From Aquarana catesbeiana (taxonomy: Eukaryota; Chordata; Amphibia; Anura; Ranidae): 64,000 nt of DNA. Location of the stretch: assembly GCF_042186555.1 (NCBI RefSeq), contig NC_133328.1:335104539-335168538 (forward strand), written 5' to 3'. The notes beneath the pieces are model-generated. The model saw only the letters and a program-made list of their open reading frames with translations. It was not told the origin of the DNA and made no database searches. This document shows, piece after piece, positions 31,299-43,602 of the stretch (position 1 is its first letter; each line of letters opens with the position of its first letter). Position numbers and translations under genes: made by a program.

Positions 31299-34200
31299 TC
31301 AAATCGGAGACAGCCTGTGGTGTGGAAAACAAAGCGGATTATCTGTTCTTTCTAATAATACATAAACAGTAGATCCAGGCCCTTCAGCTAAAATCTCTCC
31401 TCTAAATGGCTTCTTGCCTGGATATCTGACTAACACTTTGCCCCCTGCCTGTACCCACTTCTGACCCTCCCAAAGAACATCAATAGGGAGGACAAGAAAT
31501 ATACTGATATTTCCCAGAAGATCACTGCTGTTTATTTTGGAAGGTTTGCTGTTATGTAGCCTCACTTTCCACTCTTGCTGGGAAGTATCCACTAACCAGT
31601 CAGAGTCCCAGCCACTGTCTTGAAGCTCATCTGTCAATGCAAATGTAACTTCAAACCTTCCTGCCAGATTCCCTCTCATTCCTAGATAGGCTTCAGCTTC
31701 AGATACGTCACTCTTGGTTTCTATGTCATGAGAAGCAGTAACATGGTATCTGTTAAGCCCTCTTCTTTCAGGAACCTTACATAAATACTGAACTCTGCAC
31801 TCCAGCTGTGGAATCTGTGCCCCAGCCCCTTCCATCCTCTCATATGGTGTGCTATTGGCTATTAGCCTAGAATTTAACAACATGACTGCCTGTGTGAGGA
31901 CCCGATCCCACCCCCTTAGTGTATGTGTGGGTGTAAGTTGCATATCTGGTCCTTCAATAGCCCGTTGTATCTTTCAATCAAACCAGCTGCCTGTGGATGG
32001 TATGGGATGTGGCACAACCAGTACACTCCAGAATCTTTGGCCCACTGCTGTATTTTAGATCCAGTGAAGTGTGAGCCATTATCACTTTGGACTTGTTTGG
32101 GACAACCATAAGCAACGACAAGTTTCTGGAGCAATTGAAGCGTTGCGGCTTGATCTGCACATTTGCAAGGATGAACAAGCATAAGTCCTGAATAGGTGTC
32201 CACTGCAGTGCAACAATATCTCAGTCCATTATTTCCCCCGGGGCAGGGGACCGATGAAATCGATCTGTCAGATCTCTGCAGGCCTCTCACCCCTCTTAAT
32301 CGACCCAGTGGAGAACTTTTGCAATGGCCATTGTTGTACTTCTCCACACATTGTACAATTCCCTATTACAGTCTTTATCATGTCCATGGATATAGGCAAT
32401 CCTCTCTGCTGTGCCCATTCATATGTTGCTTTCTGCCCCAAATGTCCAGATTGCTTGTGGGTCCAGTTGGCCAAGTTCATCAAGACAGGATCAATTGGCA
32501 CAACTGCCTTCACTTTGGCGATTTCATCTGCAACTCTGTTATAGTTCTCAAAGTCTGGGACTAGGGGCACATGTGCATCAACATGCCCCACTTTTATGGT
32601 GCGGGAGTGAGCTTCCTTCCAGATGTAGTCCCAGACTTCCTTATCTCCCCACACCACCTTTCCATGAATCATCCATTCATTGGACTTCCACGTGGGCATC
32701 CAAGTTGTCAGTCCTTTAAAAACCGCCCAGCTGTCAGTGTAGATAGTGACATGGGAAGAAGGATCCTCCTGAAGAGTCATCACCACAGCTTTCAACTCTG
32801 CATACTGACTGGACCCTCCAATTCCGGTCTCCTGCAGGACTGTGTCTGTACTTGGGTTGTAGGCTGCTGCTGTCCATTTACATCCAGACGAGGTGACTAT
32901 GGCTGAACCATCAGTGAACCACGCTGACTCCTTCATGTCTTCTGACAGAGACTCAAAGGGTGGAGCCTCTTGAATGGGGGATGACTGCAGCACAGGAATT
33001 TCTTCTTCTGGCCGGGTGCTGGCAAAAAGTGACAAGTCCAGCCAACTGTTTTGAAATGTCTCTAACATCCCCAGCTGCAATATCCCCGCTTTCTTGAAGG
33101 TACCACTTCCATTTCATCAGTGTCTGGTTCTGGGCTACAGCTGCCCTAGTGGTCAGTCCATTATCTCTCACCCATCCTGCTATTGGCAATGCAGTATGGA
33201 TGGTGACTGTGTCCTTTCCTGTAATGGTCTCTACATGTTGAAGTGCTGTGTAGACCCCAAACAGGTACTTCTCTAGCGGTGTGTATCTCTTCTGTGCCCC
33301 TGTCAGTTGTTTGGACCAAAATCCAATGGGTATTGCTCTCAGTCCTTTCTTTTCATTTGGCTGCCACAGACTCCAAGATATGGTACCATTCTGCTCCACT
33401 ACATCCAGCTGAAATGGTACTCCTTGTCTCACAGGTCCTAATCCCTGATGCAGCCAGGAATGCAGTCCGCTGCTCTGAACCCCATGAGAACTCAGTCTTT
33501 TTTCTGGTGACATTATATATAGGCATCAGAATCAGTCCAAGATGTGGGATGAACGATCTCCAGAACCCCACAACTCCAATGAACTTCTGTGCCTCCTTTT
33601 TGGTAGTAGGGGGCGACAGCGCTTGGATAGTTTGCACAACTGTCTCTGGAATTTTCCTCTGCAGCCCAGTCCACATAATTCCCAGGAATTTCACTTCTGT
33701 GGCAGGTCCTTGGACTTTGTCTCTGTTGATAGCCCACCCTCTGTTCTTCATGTGATGTATCAGCAGGTGCAGTGCTTCAGTTACATCTTCTTTTGTTCCA
33801 CAGATCATGATGTCATCAATGTAGTGAAACACAGTGACTTTCAAACTTTCAAAAGGGTACTTAAATCTCGGGAAATCAGTCCATGACAAATCGTTGGAGA
33901 ATGAACATAGTCTTCCGGAAGCACGGTGAAAGTGTACTGGCGGCCATCCCACACTATAGCAAACTGGTCTTGACACTCTGGGTCTATCAAAATCCAAAAG
34001 AAAGCATTAGCCAGGTCTATCACAGCATGATATTCTCCTGCATTTTTAGCAATTTTCTCAACAATTGAGATCATATCTGGTACAGCTGACTTCAATGGAG
34101 GTGCCACTTTGTTTAGACCTGTGTAATCCACAGTCATTCTATATGTCCCATCAGGTTTTTTTACTGGGAACACCGGAGACAAAAAAGGACTTACAGCAGG

Positions 34201-34690
34201 TCTAAGGATCCCTACTCTCAACAGTTCTTGAATAGTCTCCCCAATTTGTTTGTGGCCTCCAGGAAGTCTGTACTGCTTGAGACAGACTGGCTTCTCTGGT
34301 GGAGGAATGTAGACAGGGGTCCATTTCGCATGACCTCTGACCACAGCCTTCACTGCCCTAACCAGATACGCTTTATCAGGATACCCGAATGTGAATGTAC
34401 CTCTTTCAGTCTGAATTGACTGACCTTGAAGTACATCCATCCCAAGAATATTTTTGGGTAACTCTGATACCAAAACATTTGTCATAAATCCTGATCCCTT
34501 GCCAATAGCCAATTTCACCCATATCCTAACTGCTGGTGTGGTTTGCCCTCCCAAACTTTCTACATAATTAATTCTCCTTTGTGATGGGAAGGATTTCCTT
34601 GCAAAAGTGTGACTTCGGCTCCGCTATCAACTAAAGCCATTACATGTGTAGGAGAAGATTACTTCCCCCCCATACAGTGACAGGTGCATA
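31299..34690 (-). pseudogene. pol: Retroviral protease-RT-RNase H-integrase (pol), frame-shifted
   Basis: In order on the minus strand: a protease active site DSGAE near 34,610-34,630; RT from about 34,554 with VKKPDGTYRMTVDY and the catalytic YIDD (about 33,812); the RT connection with KKEAQKFIGVVGFWRSFIPH; RNase H with WFTDGSA, a YAELKAV block and TDSW (about 32,950-32,720); and integrase with an HHCC-type zinc region, QVQSDNGSHF and YHPQAAGLIERYNG (about 32,100-31,990), then the C-terminal domain to 31,299. The reading phase changes at least four times (near 33,900, 33,450, 33,000 and 32,300), so no full polyprotein can be made. Confidence 0.9.
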
Positions 34691-34750
34691 TGGGCGTCTG
34701 TCTCCTGCTGTCACTGCCCTCACGGCTATTACAGGAGACTCACCTTCCCT

Positions 34751-36424
34751 TCATAAAGGATAAGGACCCTCCCAATCCCCTTTTCTGATTCTCTCTAACT
34801 CCTCCCCAGGATAAAGGGATTTGGCTTCATGTTCAGTTTTGGGAATTGGTTTGGGGCTAACAGGAGGGGTCTGTTCTGTTTTCTCTAATTCCAGGCTGGT
34901 GTTATCTTCACTAGGAGTAGTGTTTCTAACCCTGACAGTTTTCCCTACTAAATGTTTCCACCTCTTCAGCATTTCTGGAGTAGGAATGCCATCTATCTCA
35001 TCTTTAGGTACTCCTGCCTTTAATAGGTCCACCCACATTTGTTTCCTAGCAATTACTAGCCTGGTTTTCTCTTCACCTCCTGTCTTCTCTACCCCATTCC
35101 CTTTCTTCTCTGTTCTTTTCTGCTTGTATTCTTCCTGTCTGGCCTTGACCTTATCTTCTGCCCTGACAGGTTTTGTTTTAGTCTCCTCTAGCTCCCCCAA
35201 CTGGCTTAAAAGGGTTGTGGCTTCATGAATCTTGCTGTTTAATCCCAGGCCTCCCAACAAGGCCAATAATGGAGCCCTGAGATTAAACGGCACAGACTTC
35301 ATCAGCTTAGAGCGCAGAGCAGACGTAAAGGGTTCCATATCTGGACCCATCTATTCTGGAAACATATTTAATCCGGTTATACAACCCATCTCACGTAACC
35401 TGGAAATACCCTCTCCTATTGCTCTCCATGAGTAGGTATTTTCCAGGTCAGTAGGACTAGCGTATACTCTGACTATTCCATCTCTCACGAGGTCTAACAG
35501 TGAAAAATTCACGCTAAACTCTCGGGCTTTTCGCATTGCCTGACGCAATTGTGGATCATGGGTTAACACTCCCATAGTCACTGCTTCCTTATCTGACAAA
35601 ACAACACTGTCCGCCCCTTCATCCCATAAGCGTAGAAGCCAACTCTATAGGGATTCCCCAGACCTTTGTTTGTATTGTTTTGCCAGCTCATGGAGTTCAG
35701 TTTGTGTAAACTCCTGTACTTCTTCAAATTCAACATCTCTGGGGTTGCGATAATGCACCTCCCCATCTGCCATATCCTCTCTATCAGGTTGCTGTTTCCT
35801 ATGCTTAGTAATGAGAGGTCTGGCATACTTTTTAATTCGCACTAGCAGATAATCATGCGAAATATCAAACTCTATCTCCTCATCCTCACTATCATTTGAG
35901 GAAAGCACATCCTCACAATCCCAATTTTGGGATGTGACAATGGCACGTACCCTGGCTTTACTAACAGGTTTATGGCCTTTCCTTTTCCTTAAGGCATTTA
36001 TTGATTTGGTCATGAGGGCTGCACACCACTCTTGCAAATCATCAGCCCGACTAGCAGTTGAATGCACACACTCTGAAGCAACTGCTAGCTGGTCTTTTAA
36101 TACCTTAACTTTTGCCTCTGCCTTCTCCCTTCTCTGTGATTCAGTGTAAATAGCATTAAGGAAATACCAGCCCAATGTGGACACTGTCCTCTTCTCTTTT
36201 TTACTTAAATCCAACCCCTTAAGGCTAAAATCTACAAAATGATCTGAGATTTTATCACCCCAAGTCAGCTTCAAGGGAGAAGCATACTTCACAAATTCTT
36301 TAGCAAGAGGCTCCCACTCATTGTCTCTGGCCCAGATAGGTAAGCTGCACACTTCCTTCTGGCCACCAGAACCCTCTGCAGCCTTGCTTTTCCTAAACAG
36401 CTTACGCAGCATTTTACCTAGCAA
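34751..36424 (-). pseudogene. gag: Retroviral gag, two in-frame stops
   Basis: The ATG at 36,424 lies about 60 nt after the primer-binding site, so the leader is very short. A single phase runs to 34,751 with two TAG stops, at about 35,645 and 35,351. The first part has a basic N-terminus (MLRKLFRKSKAAEG), a coiled-coil-like stretch (RREKAEAKVKVLKDQLAV) and an acidic region. The middle looks capsid-like (AMRKAREFSVNF, YSWRAIGEGISRLREMG). The last part is Lys/Glu-rich and proline-rich, and I see no CCHC zinc knuckle. Gag assembles virus-like particles and packages RNA; here it is broken. Confidence 0.8.
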
Positions 36425-36482
36425 AAGCTACACAACACACTACAGAAAAAACAGATCTGCTTTAGTTGAACTATAGAACAGA

Positions 36483-36500
36483 CCATGGCACGAGCCCCCA
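36483..36500 (-). promoter_or_regulatory. Primer-binding site, tRNA-Pro-like
   Basis: Minus-strand TGGGGGCTCGTGCCATGG lies two bases after the 5' LTR. Its first 11 bases match the well-known tRNA-Pro primer-binding site; the rest differs. Confidence 0.65.
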
Positions 36501-36502
36501 AA

Positions 36503-37318
36503 TGTTTTGCTTGCCTCTATCTAGCAAGGTTACTCTGTGGTATAAGCAAGGAAGCTGAGATTTCTGCAGTGTGTAAATTGTGCTTTTACTATACAAAGAT
36601 GCTGTACATACAAAACTATTACAATCTTAGGAATACAATACAAGACTGACAGATCTCTATAACAAGCAAAATGCCTATCACATGAACAGCCTATAGTCTA
36701 TATCAGTACAAATACACTTAAAAGTTACTTATCTTCTGTTACTGTATGTTTGTGATCTCCATTGGCAATGATGCTTCTTGGACACCAGGTAATGTTCTTG
36801 TATCATGAGTGGCAGTTTCTGATCTTCAAAGCATGATGGGGTGTGTGTGTGTGTGTGTCTGTGTGTGTGTCTGTCTCCCTACTCACCACTTTTATGTGTC
36901 AGGCTGTTTGCCATAGTTATCAAACAACAGAAAACATGCCTGTTTACTGTAGCTGTAGAAACAATGGACTGTTGAAAACTGTATCTATGTACAAAAATGG
37001 TATCTACGTACCATTGTCTACTCAAACCAAGACAGTAATTTAACAGCCATTCTTTCAGTTTGAAAGCTGAAAGAATCCCAAACAAGTAATGTCTTACTTG
37101 TTTACTGTAGCTATAGAGTCAATAGCCTGTTAATTGAATTGTCAATTGAATACAACAATGATATCTACCCCCATTGTATAAAACAGCATTTGTTTGAGAA
37201 ATCTACTCAAGCCAAAAACTGACAATATCTCTATGACCAACCACTATTGTGTAATGTTATGTCCCATGTATCAAGTCTGATTAATAAAAAAAAATCATAT
37301 TGTAACAAATGCAACACA
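36503..37318 (-). repeat. 5' LTR (right copy)
   Basis: 816 bp with TG...CA ends (minus strand TGTGTTG ... GCAAAACA). Pairs with 30,205-31,012. It should carry the promoter and polyadenylation signal, which I cannot place with confidence. Confidence 0.9.
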
Positions 37319-37323
37319 AGGTA

Positions 37324-37430
37324 CAAAATTTAAAGGGATATTACACTTTTATTGTTTGACTTTAAGCATTATTAAAATCACTGCTCCCCAAAAAAAGGCC
37401 GTTTTTAAAGGGCCCATACCAAACCCGTCT
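37324..37430. repeat. Continuation of the palindrome right arm
   Basis: 'tttaaagggatattacactt', 'taagcattattaaaatcact' and 'aaaaaaaggccgtttttaaa' are the inverse of 27,830-27,930. This shows that the retrovirus interrupted the repeat. Confidence 0.8.
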
Positions 37431-38390
37431 TAATTCAGAAATGTATAAATATCTACATGTGGTCCTCCCACTCCCCCCCACATATCATATATATATATGA
37501 AGAAATGCTCCCAAATTATCAAACAACCCATCCTCACCCCCCAATGACAGAAAATATGGGAAGTTACGTCCAAATCTTCACGATGTGAAGATATGTTCAT
37601 ATGTTCATGTTCATATTTTTTGAGAATGCCCCATTATCCAAACCTTCTGGTCCTCTATTCATACATACTTACAAAACCTTTTCGAAGCCAATCTTCCCTT
37701 AGACCCAATTCATTTTCTCCTAGGTTTGCCATTCCCAGACCTTCCCAAGTATGCTCAAAAACTAGTTGGCTTTATCCTGCTGGCAGCTAAACGAGCCATA
37801 CCCTCGATATGGTTATCCTCATCTCCACCCTCCCTTTCACAAGTCCTGCAAATATTGGAACAAATACGCAGAATGGAACACCTCACAGCTACTATCCATG
37901 ATACACTTCCCCAATTTTCAAGGATTTGGTATCTGTGGGACCACACAGAACTCAACCCCCGGAACTATTCCTCCACTCTCTAATAGCATTATACTTTCTT
38001 GAACAATGTAGGGTAAATGCCTGTCCTTCCATGCCCATCTACGAATTTCCCTGGAGATTCATGGTGCATCCCCACCTTCCCCCCTCCCCTTTTCCTTTGT
38101 GGGAATCCCATGGAGCCCATCTGTCTGGTATAGGCGCTCCTGAGACCCCGCTAACCCCAGACCCAGTGAGTGAGAACTCTTATGTTGCAAACTACTAATA
38201 TATCCAGAATTGTCATTTTGTTAACCTGTGAAATTGGTAACACTGCAATCTTGCTCTGAAAATTTAAATTTACGTGTTATACTTTTTGAATGTTTGTATC
38301 ACTTTGTACTGCCAATTGTTTGACAGTAACTCTTTGTTGTATTTCCTTTGAAATTCCTAAATAAAAATACAATTAAAAAAAAAAAAAAAG
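37431..38390 (+). mobile_element. 5'-truncated L1-like LINE 3' end
   Basis: Plus-strand LINE tail ending in a poly(A) run at 38,373-38,388 after AATAAAAATACAATT. It contains the last coding part of ORF2: the 37,726-37,983 frame, with LPKYAQKLVGFILLAAKRAI and RRMEHLTATIHD, parallels the C-terminal end of the other LINEs here. Upstream coding is frame-shifted. Confidence 0.75.
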
Positions 38391-38716
38391 ATCTTCTAGT
38401 GATGAGTAAACCAGACATAGTATCTGCCTCGACTGAAGTCTATTTGAGTCAAATATTTGAATTTTTTCCGGTCCCTTTCAAGGATAAAAGGGGCATGAAT
38501 ATCTGGGCACTGTCATAGAGAGGAAAAAAATACCATTCAGAGCAAGAGGGTTTATTAACATGATTTAAAGGGCAACAATAAAATTAAACAATTCTTGTAG
38601 ATAACACATTCCTGTTGCAGTAGGATACACTCCATTAAATGTGACATTGTTTGTTTAAAAACAATGCTTGTGGGTGTGAATTTAGCACTGCCACTGCTAA
38701 ACGACAGATCCCTGTA
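38391..38716. other. Unassigned stretch before Harbinger B
   Basis: A degenerate 'ctagtgatgagtaaa' start may be the end of another dispersed repeat. Nothing else is recognisable. Confidence 0.35.
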
Positions 38717-39285
38717 TAGCCTCATGCACACAGTACGATTGTTGACAGGGTATTGCCTGTTGACAGACTGTTGTCCTAAAATCTTACCGCTAGTATGCTC
38801 CTTTTGACAATTGTTGTCCAACTTTCGACCAACAGATGTTGGATGGCAGGCTAGTAAATTTTCGGTGGACAACGGTTTGATGTCAAATTTTCGTATGGTC
38901 AGTACACAAATCCGTCACACAAAAGTCGAAAGTACAAACACGCATGATCGGAAGCAAGGAACAAGCCAGAAGCGACCGGTCTTGTAAACTAGTATTCGTA
39001 ATAGAGAATTAGCATTCGTGACACGGCAAATTATGAAATGTCGAACTGCAGCGCACATTCTCTTCTTCTTTAATGGGATAATAATGAAGCTGCTTTGTTG
39101 GTGATATTGATGGAGTTATGGCAAACGTATTTTAAAAGGCGTTCTTTTTCTAGTGATAGCAAATATATTATTATTATGCTTGTTGTTTTTTTTTTGTTTT
39201 TTTGTTTTTGGGCAAGTTACCACAACACCATTATCCCATAGTTTTTAAGATCAAAGATACAACTATGGTGGTGTCCCGTTAATTT

Positions 39286-39300
39286 TACATTGTATTTTTT
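39286..39300. repeat. Target-site duplication of LINE C (left)
   Basis: TACATTGTATTTTTT, 15 bp, repeated at 41,883-41,897; the sequence is Harbinger B DNA (compare A near 9,910). Confidence 0.85.
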
Positions 39301-41882
39301 TCCTTTCAAAAATTTTTTATTGGCAACAGACAAATTTCAAATACAGACAGCTTAGGTTTAGCTTAAGGTAAGTTACAGCAAACAGAGTACATTTTGGTGG
39401 GTATGTATAACGATGGCAAATTAAGGGAGATAATAAGTTGTACAGAGTAACAAAAAGAACTTATAAATGCAGGTTGATATCACTGTTTGCTTTGTCAGTG
39501 GGAGCCGAGCCCTTAATTACGGTCAGGGTATTTTAAGGAAGTACTCCGTAGTAGGGTAGGCATGGTATCAGCTTAACAACATACATCATTTAATAACGTC
39601 ACCAGTGGTAAGCTTTTGGGACATGAGGGGGACTGGGAAGAATAATTGGTGTTAAGAACAGGTAAAGAGTAAAGAAAAGAAAAAGAAAGAGAGGTAAAGA
39701 GGCATAAGGGTGGTCAGCTGGCTCGCACGGACCAGTTGGGGGGGTGGGGTAGTTTATGGCACTAAAAGGTGTTTGTCAAAATCAGGGGGTAAAAAGTGGT
39801 CTATCCAGGGGCGCCAGACTTTGAGGTGCTGGGGAATCTTATCAAGAATAGTGGCTTCAATTTTACTATGAATCATGGCCTGTGTGACCCTATTTTTCAC
39901 CTCTGCTATGTTTAAGGGTTGGGTTTTCCAAGCTCAAGCTATTGTTTGCTTAGCTGCAGTGGTGAGCTGGAGGAGAAGACGTAACTGAGATCTAGTGTAG
40001 TCTTGTGGTAAATAGTTTAGTAAGGCAAAGGATGGATCAAGGTCAAGAGTTTCCCGAAGCAGGGTAGAGGCCATTTGAAATATAGTCGCCCAGAAGTTTT
40101 GTACAGTCGGGCATGTCCACCATATATGAAAATGTGTGCTTCTTTCGCCACAACCCCGGAAGCAGTCTGGTGGGTATGATGATAGGAATGTGGCAATCCT
40201 GACCGGGACCAAATACCACCGCATAAGGACCTTATAGTTTGCTTCTAGTGCGACTATATTTTGGGATGAAATTTTAGTGTTAGCCCAAATATTTGCCCAG
40301 TCTTCCACTGCTATGTCTATAGCTAAGTCTTTGGTCCACTGCTGAGTATATAATGGAAGTGTAGCAGGAGGGGATGTGAGATGGGCATAGAGACGGGAAA
40401 TGATACCTGGAGCATGCGGGTCCAAGTCGCACACACCCTCAAATATTGAGAGATTATCCAGCTCAGTATGCGATCCAATAATAGTTTGAACAAAATGGGA
40501 GATTTGTAGAAAATGAAAGCACTCCTGAGGTGGGATTTGAGCTTACGCCTGTAGGGCTGGAAATGTCTTAAGAGCCCCATCAGTGACTAGATCGCATATG
40601 CGGCTCAGACCCGCCCGAATCCAGGGTTGGAATGAAGCTGGTGCGGTGTAAGCTGGGTAGAAGAGTGGGTGGCCAAGAAAAGAGAGTAATGGAGAGTGTG
40701 GTGATATTAGTTTGAAGGGCCTTTTTAATTTGTCCCATATTTTTAGGGAATGCTGTGTTATAGGATTTATAATAGGGCCACGAGCTGAGGCAGGTAGCCA
40801 TAACAAGTTGGACACTGTGAGGTGATGAAGATCTATTGCTTCCAGGCTAACCCATAGAGGCGTTTAGTCTTTTGCAAGATAGAGTGTGATTTGGGCTAGT
40901 TGGGCTGCATGGAAGTATTGCAGAAAATTAGGCATCCCTAGGCCTCCGTTAAGGTTATTGCGAAGCAAAACTGATTGACAGACCCTGGGTATTGTAGAGC
41001 CCCAAATGTATTTGAATACTCGATTCTGTATGACTCGATGAAAGTATGGAGGAATCGCAATCGGGAGGACTCCATAAAGATACAAGAGCTTGGGAAGCAG
41101 TGACATTTTCACTGCCGCTATCCGCCCAAGCCAGGAGACAAATAGGGGTTGCCAGGTCTTAAGTAGCAAAGACAGATGGTTCAGCATTGGGAGATTATTT
41201 GTGTGAAATAGGTGGGCCGGATTACTAGTCAGTTTTATTCCTAAATATGGTATAGATGAGGTGGACCATAGAAAGGGGAAATTCTCTTGAAGGAGGTGAA
41301 GCTCTGTCTGTGATAGGGATACGTTGAGGACCTTAGATTTTGTTTGATTGACCTCTAAGCCTGTGACCAGAGCTAATTTGTCCAGGAGTTGTATAAGGTT
41401 TGGGAGAGTTATATGTGGTGAGGTAATGAACAATAGTGTGTCGTCCGCAAAAAGACACAATTTGTGAGATGTGGAGGCTATCTCCAGACTTTGGATATTT
41501 GGGTTTGCTCTGATCAAGGCTGCAAGGGGTTCAATTGCGAGGGAAAAAAGCAATGGGGACAGGGGGCAACCTTGTCTCGTCCCTATTTGGATTGGGAAGA
41601 ATTCAGAGCAAAACCCAGAGTATTTTACATATGCTTGGAGTTGGGTGTATAGAGTGCTTATCCATTGTAAAAACTTTGGGCCAAAACCCCAGCGCTGCAA
41701 GATATAGTGCAGGTAAGACCAGGAGACTGTGTCAAACGCTTTTCTTATATCAAGAGATAGGAGATGCATAGGTATTTTGCGTGATCTGGCTAGATGTTGC
41801 AATAATATGACATGCCAAATATTGTCGCTGGCTTGTCGTCTAGATATAAAGCCCACTTGGTCTTTATGGACCAGACCTCCTA
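39301..41882 (-). mobile_element. 5'-truncated L1/Tx1-like LINE (LINE C) in Harbinger B
   Basis: Minus-strand LINE bounded by a 15-bp duplication. The 3' end is at 39,301, where its A-tail merges with the T-rich target. It starts within the RT domain, so it is 5'-truncated. About 600 bp of 3' UTR follows the ORF. Confidence 0.9.
39934..41880 (-). pseudogene. LINE C ORF2: RT and C-terminal region
   Basis: Begins inside the RT (DQVGFISRRQASDN) and continues with LSLDIRKAFDTVSW, GTRQGCPLSPLLF, the catalytic LFADDTLLF, a thumb with YLGIKLTSN, and the C-terminal Cys/His block CFRGCGERSTHFHIWWTC. Most of the ORF is in one phase, with stops after LYLAKD (about 40,864) and after FPALQA (about 40,543). 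There is no endonuclease. Overall it is well conserved, suggesting a fairly recent insertion. Confidence 0.9.
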
Positions 41883-41897
41883 TACATTGTATTTTTT
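41883..41897. repeat. Target-site duplication of LINE C (right)
   Basis: Exact copy of 39,286-39,300. Confidence 0.85.
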
Positions 41898-42095
41898 AAA
41901 TGTATTTGCCTACTCCCACACTGTAATTTGAAGTTTAACACATAGCCAAGTATTATTCTACACAATTTTTTTATTGTGCAGAAAAAAAAAAATTAGACAT
42001 GCTTTCTGCCATCCAACTTAACCAAAAAGTTCATTTCATGCATACAATAATATAAAAAAGACAAATAAAATCATTATTCAAAAAAAAAATAGAAA

Positions 42096-43290
42096 TTAGT
42101 AAGTGGTGAAGGGGTTAAAATCCCCAGTCCAGTAGGGTTGTTGAGGTTCTTGTGGCTGGTAGTGCCACTGACCACCATGCTGCTGTGGTGGGTGGAGTGG
42201 CTGTGGCATGTGGGCTGGTTGTGGAGGTGGTGGAGGTGGGGCCACAAAATCAGAAATGTGGGTGCTTTCTAAAATTTGGCCCATCACCCCCTTGTTGAGG
42301 AGCTGCAGGATGAATTCCCCACACCTGCTCCTTTGCTCAATGGCCATCTGCCTTAATTTATTGTCCGTCACACACCCAAATGCCTCAGCCTCATCTGGGT
42401 CAGTATGGAGCACAGTAGTGGCCTGGCTGAGAAAGGAAGCTGTGGCCTCCTCCAGATTCCTGCTCTTCCTGGCCCTTTTAGCAAGAGGGAGTAGGGGAGG
42501 GATCTGGGACTCTGGATGCTGGCCGCTGGCTCCTACAGACTGACAATTTCCTGTGTATGAAAATGGGACATAATTAGAATCTTTTTTAGGGTTTGGTCAT
42601 CAATCACACACAAGTTTGATCTCCTCACTGTTGCAAATTGAATGTGGACAAATAGAAAAGTCTATCATTCTGACCCCAGCATTTTTCATTCTTGTTCAAA
42701 TCATTTTTGGTCACTACTGTCTATTGATATGGAAACCACTTTGTTAAGGCAGAAATATTTTCCCAATAATGTCTAGCTATCATTGTATTTTTTGATACAA
42801 ATATGTTCAACAATGCTATACCTGGGTCAAGCTGGGCTCCTCCACATCTTCATCCTGTGCATCAGGACCTGTGCGGACCTCAGGAGCTGTGGCCTCAGCA
42901 GACATCAAAGGGAGCATAGACAGCGATGGCCTGGGTTCTGTCTGGTCTGTAAAAAACACAGGCTGTGGTAATACCACAGCCTGGGGACATATAGGTCATC
43001 CACTACTGTTCCAGATCTCTCAGATTCCAGGACCTTGTTCAGCTCCCTTTTAAATGTCCTCCTCAGGTTAGCAATCTTTTGCTTGACGTAGTTGGTGTCT
43101 GCCCTGGGGTACACAGGTTTGACCAACTTGACCAGTTTCTCCAAAGCTGCCTTCCTCAATATTTTATTTAAGTAGTCTCTACTCTTCACCTTCCAGAGAC
43201 AGGGCAGCTCCCAGTACAGGTCAATGAATTGGGGTAGAAATTCAGGGGGATTAAATTTATCGGTCATGATAAATGATATGATGCCTGCAA
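42096..43290 (-). pseudogene. MADF-domain protein of Harbinger B, nearly intact
   Basis: Exon 1 (about 43,290-42,828) follows a CTTGCAG acceptor. The start MTDKFNPPEFLPQFIDLYWE leads into a full MADF domain: ELPCLWKVKSRDYLNK, ALEKLVKLVKPVYPRADTNY, KIANLRRTFKRELNKV and DDLYVPRLWYYHSLCFL. The exon ends with an acidic segment and a GTATAG donor. Exon 2 (about 42,553-42,096) has a CACAG acceptor, a KRARKSRN basic patch, a helical segment (TDNKLRQMAIEQRSRCGEFI) and a Pro/Gln/His-rich tail ending NPFTTY. One frameshift after the LCFL block is the only clear lesion. It is probably a DNA-binding accessory factor. Confidence 0.8.
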
Positions 43291-43602
43291 GACAGAACAC
43301 AAGACAAATCATAATGTCTGGCTTAACCCATAAGCTCGTCCTAATATAGGCCTCAATCTAAGCAGTATAGGCCACTACCCACCTATTCCCCAATTTCCAA
43401 TTCTACCTTCATTTTATGCCTCCTTCGTGTGATGGTGATCCTTCGTCCTCCACTCCAAGATCGTTCCATCGACCATGTGTTCTGGCTTTATACACACTGC
43501 GCATGCATCAAGCTCTGCTCTCAGTGTGTCATGACGCTGGGGCGTGACCATCTCTTTTCTGCATGCGACACACACAGTGGAAAATTTGGGAGGGACAACA
43601 TG
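43291..43602. promoter_or_regulatory. Divergent promoter region between MADF and SANT genes (B)
   Basis: Head-to-head gap holding TTTATACACACTGCGCATGC (about 43,484), the counterpart of the TATA-like block in element A. A conserved 'caatctaagcagtatagg' block near 43,355 also matches A near 11,475. Confidence 0.5.

Larger units (their letters stand above)
30205..37318 (-). mobile_element. Endogenous retrovirus-like LTR element, gag-pro-pol, no env
   Basis: Two LTRs of 808 and 816 bp (TG...CA ends), a 5-bp duplication AGGTA, a primer-binding site, and gag, protease, RT, RNase H and integrase in order on the minus strand. Integrase runs almost to the 3' LTR, so there is no room for a normal env. 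Pol carries several frameshifts and gag two stops, so the copy is defective. RT and RNase H features look closest to class III (ERV-L-like) elements, while the primer-binding site is tRNA-Pro-like. Confidence 0.9.

Noticed and set aside
32196..32564. Plus-strand frames opposite the retroviral pol
   Set aside because: Antisense shadows of pol on the minus strand, where RT, RNase H and integrase motifs are clear.
34821..35228. 135-codon Ser/Leu-rich plus-strand frame
   Set aside because: Antisense of the Lys/Glu-rich 3' part of gag.
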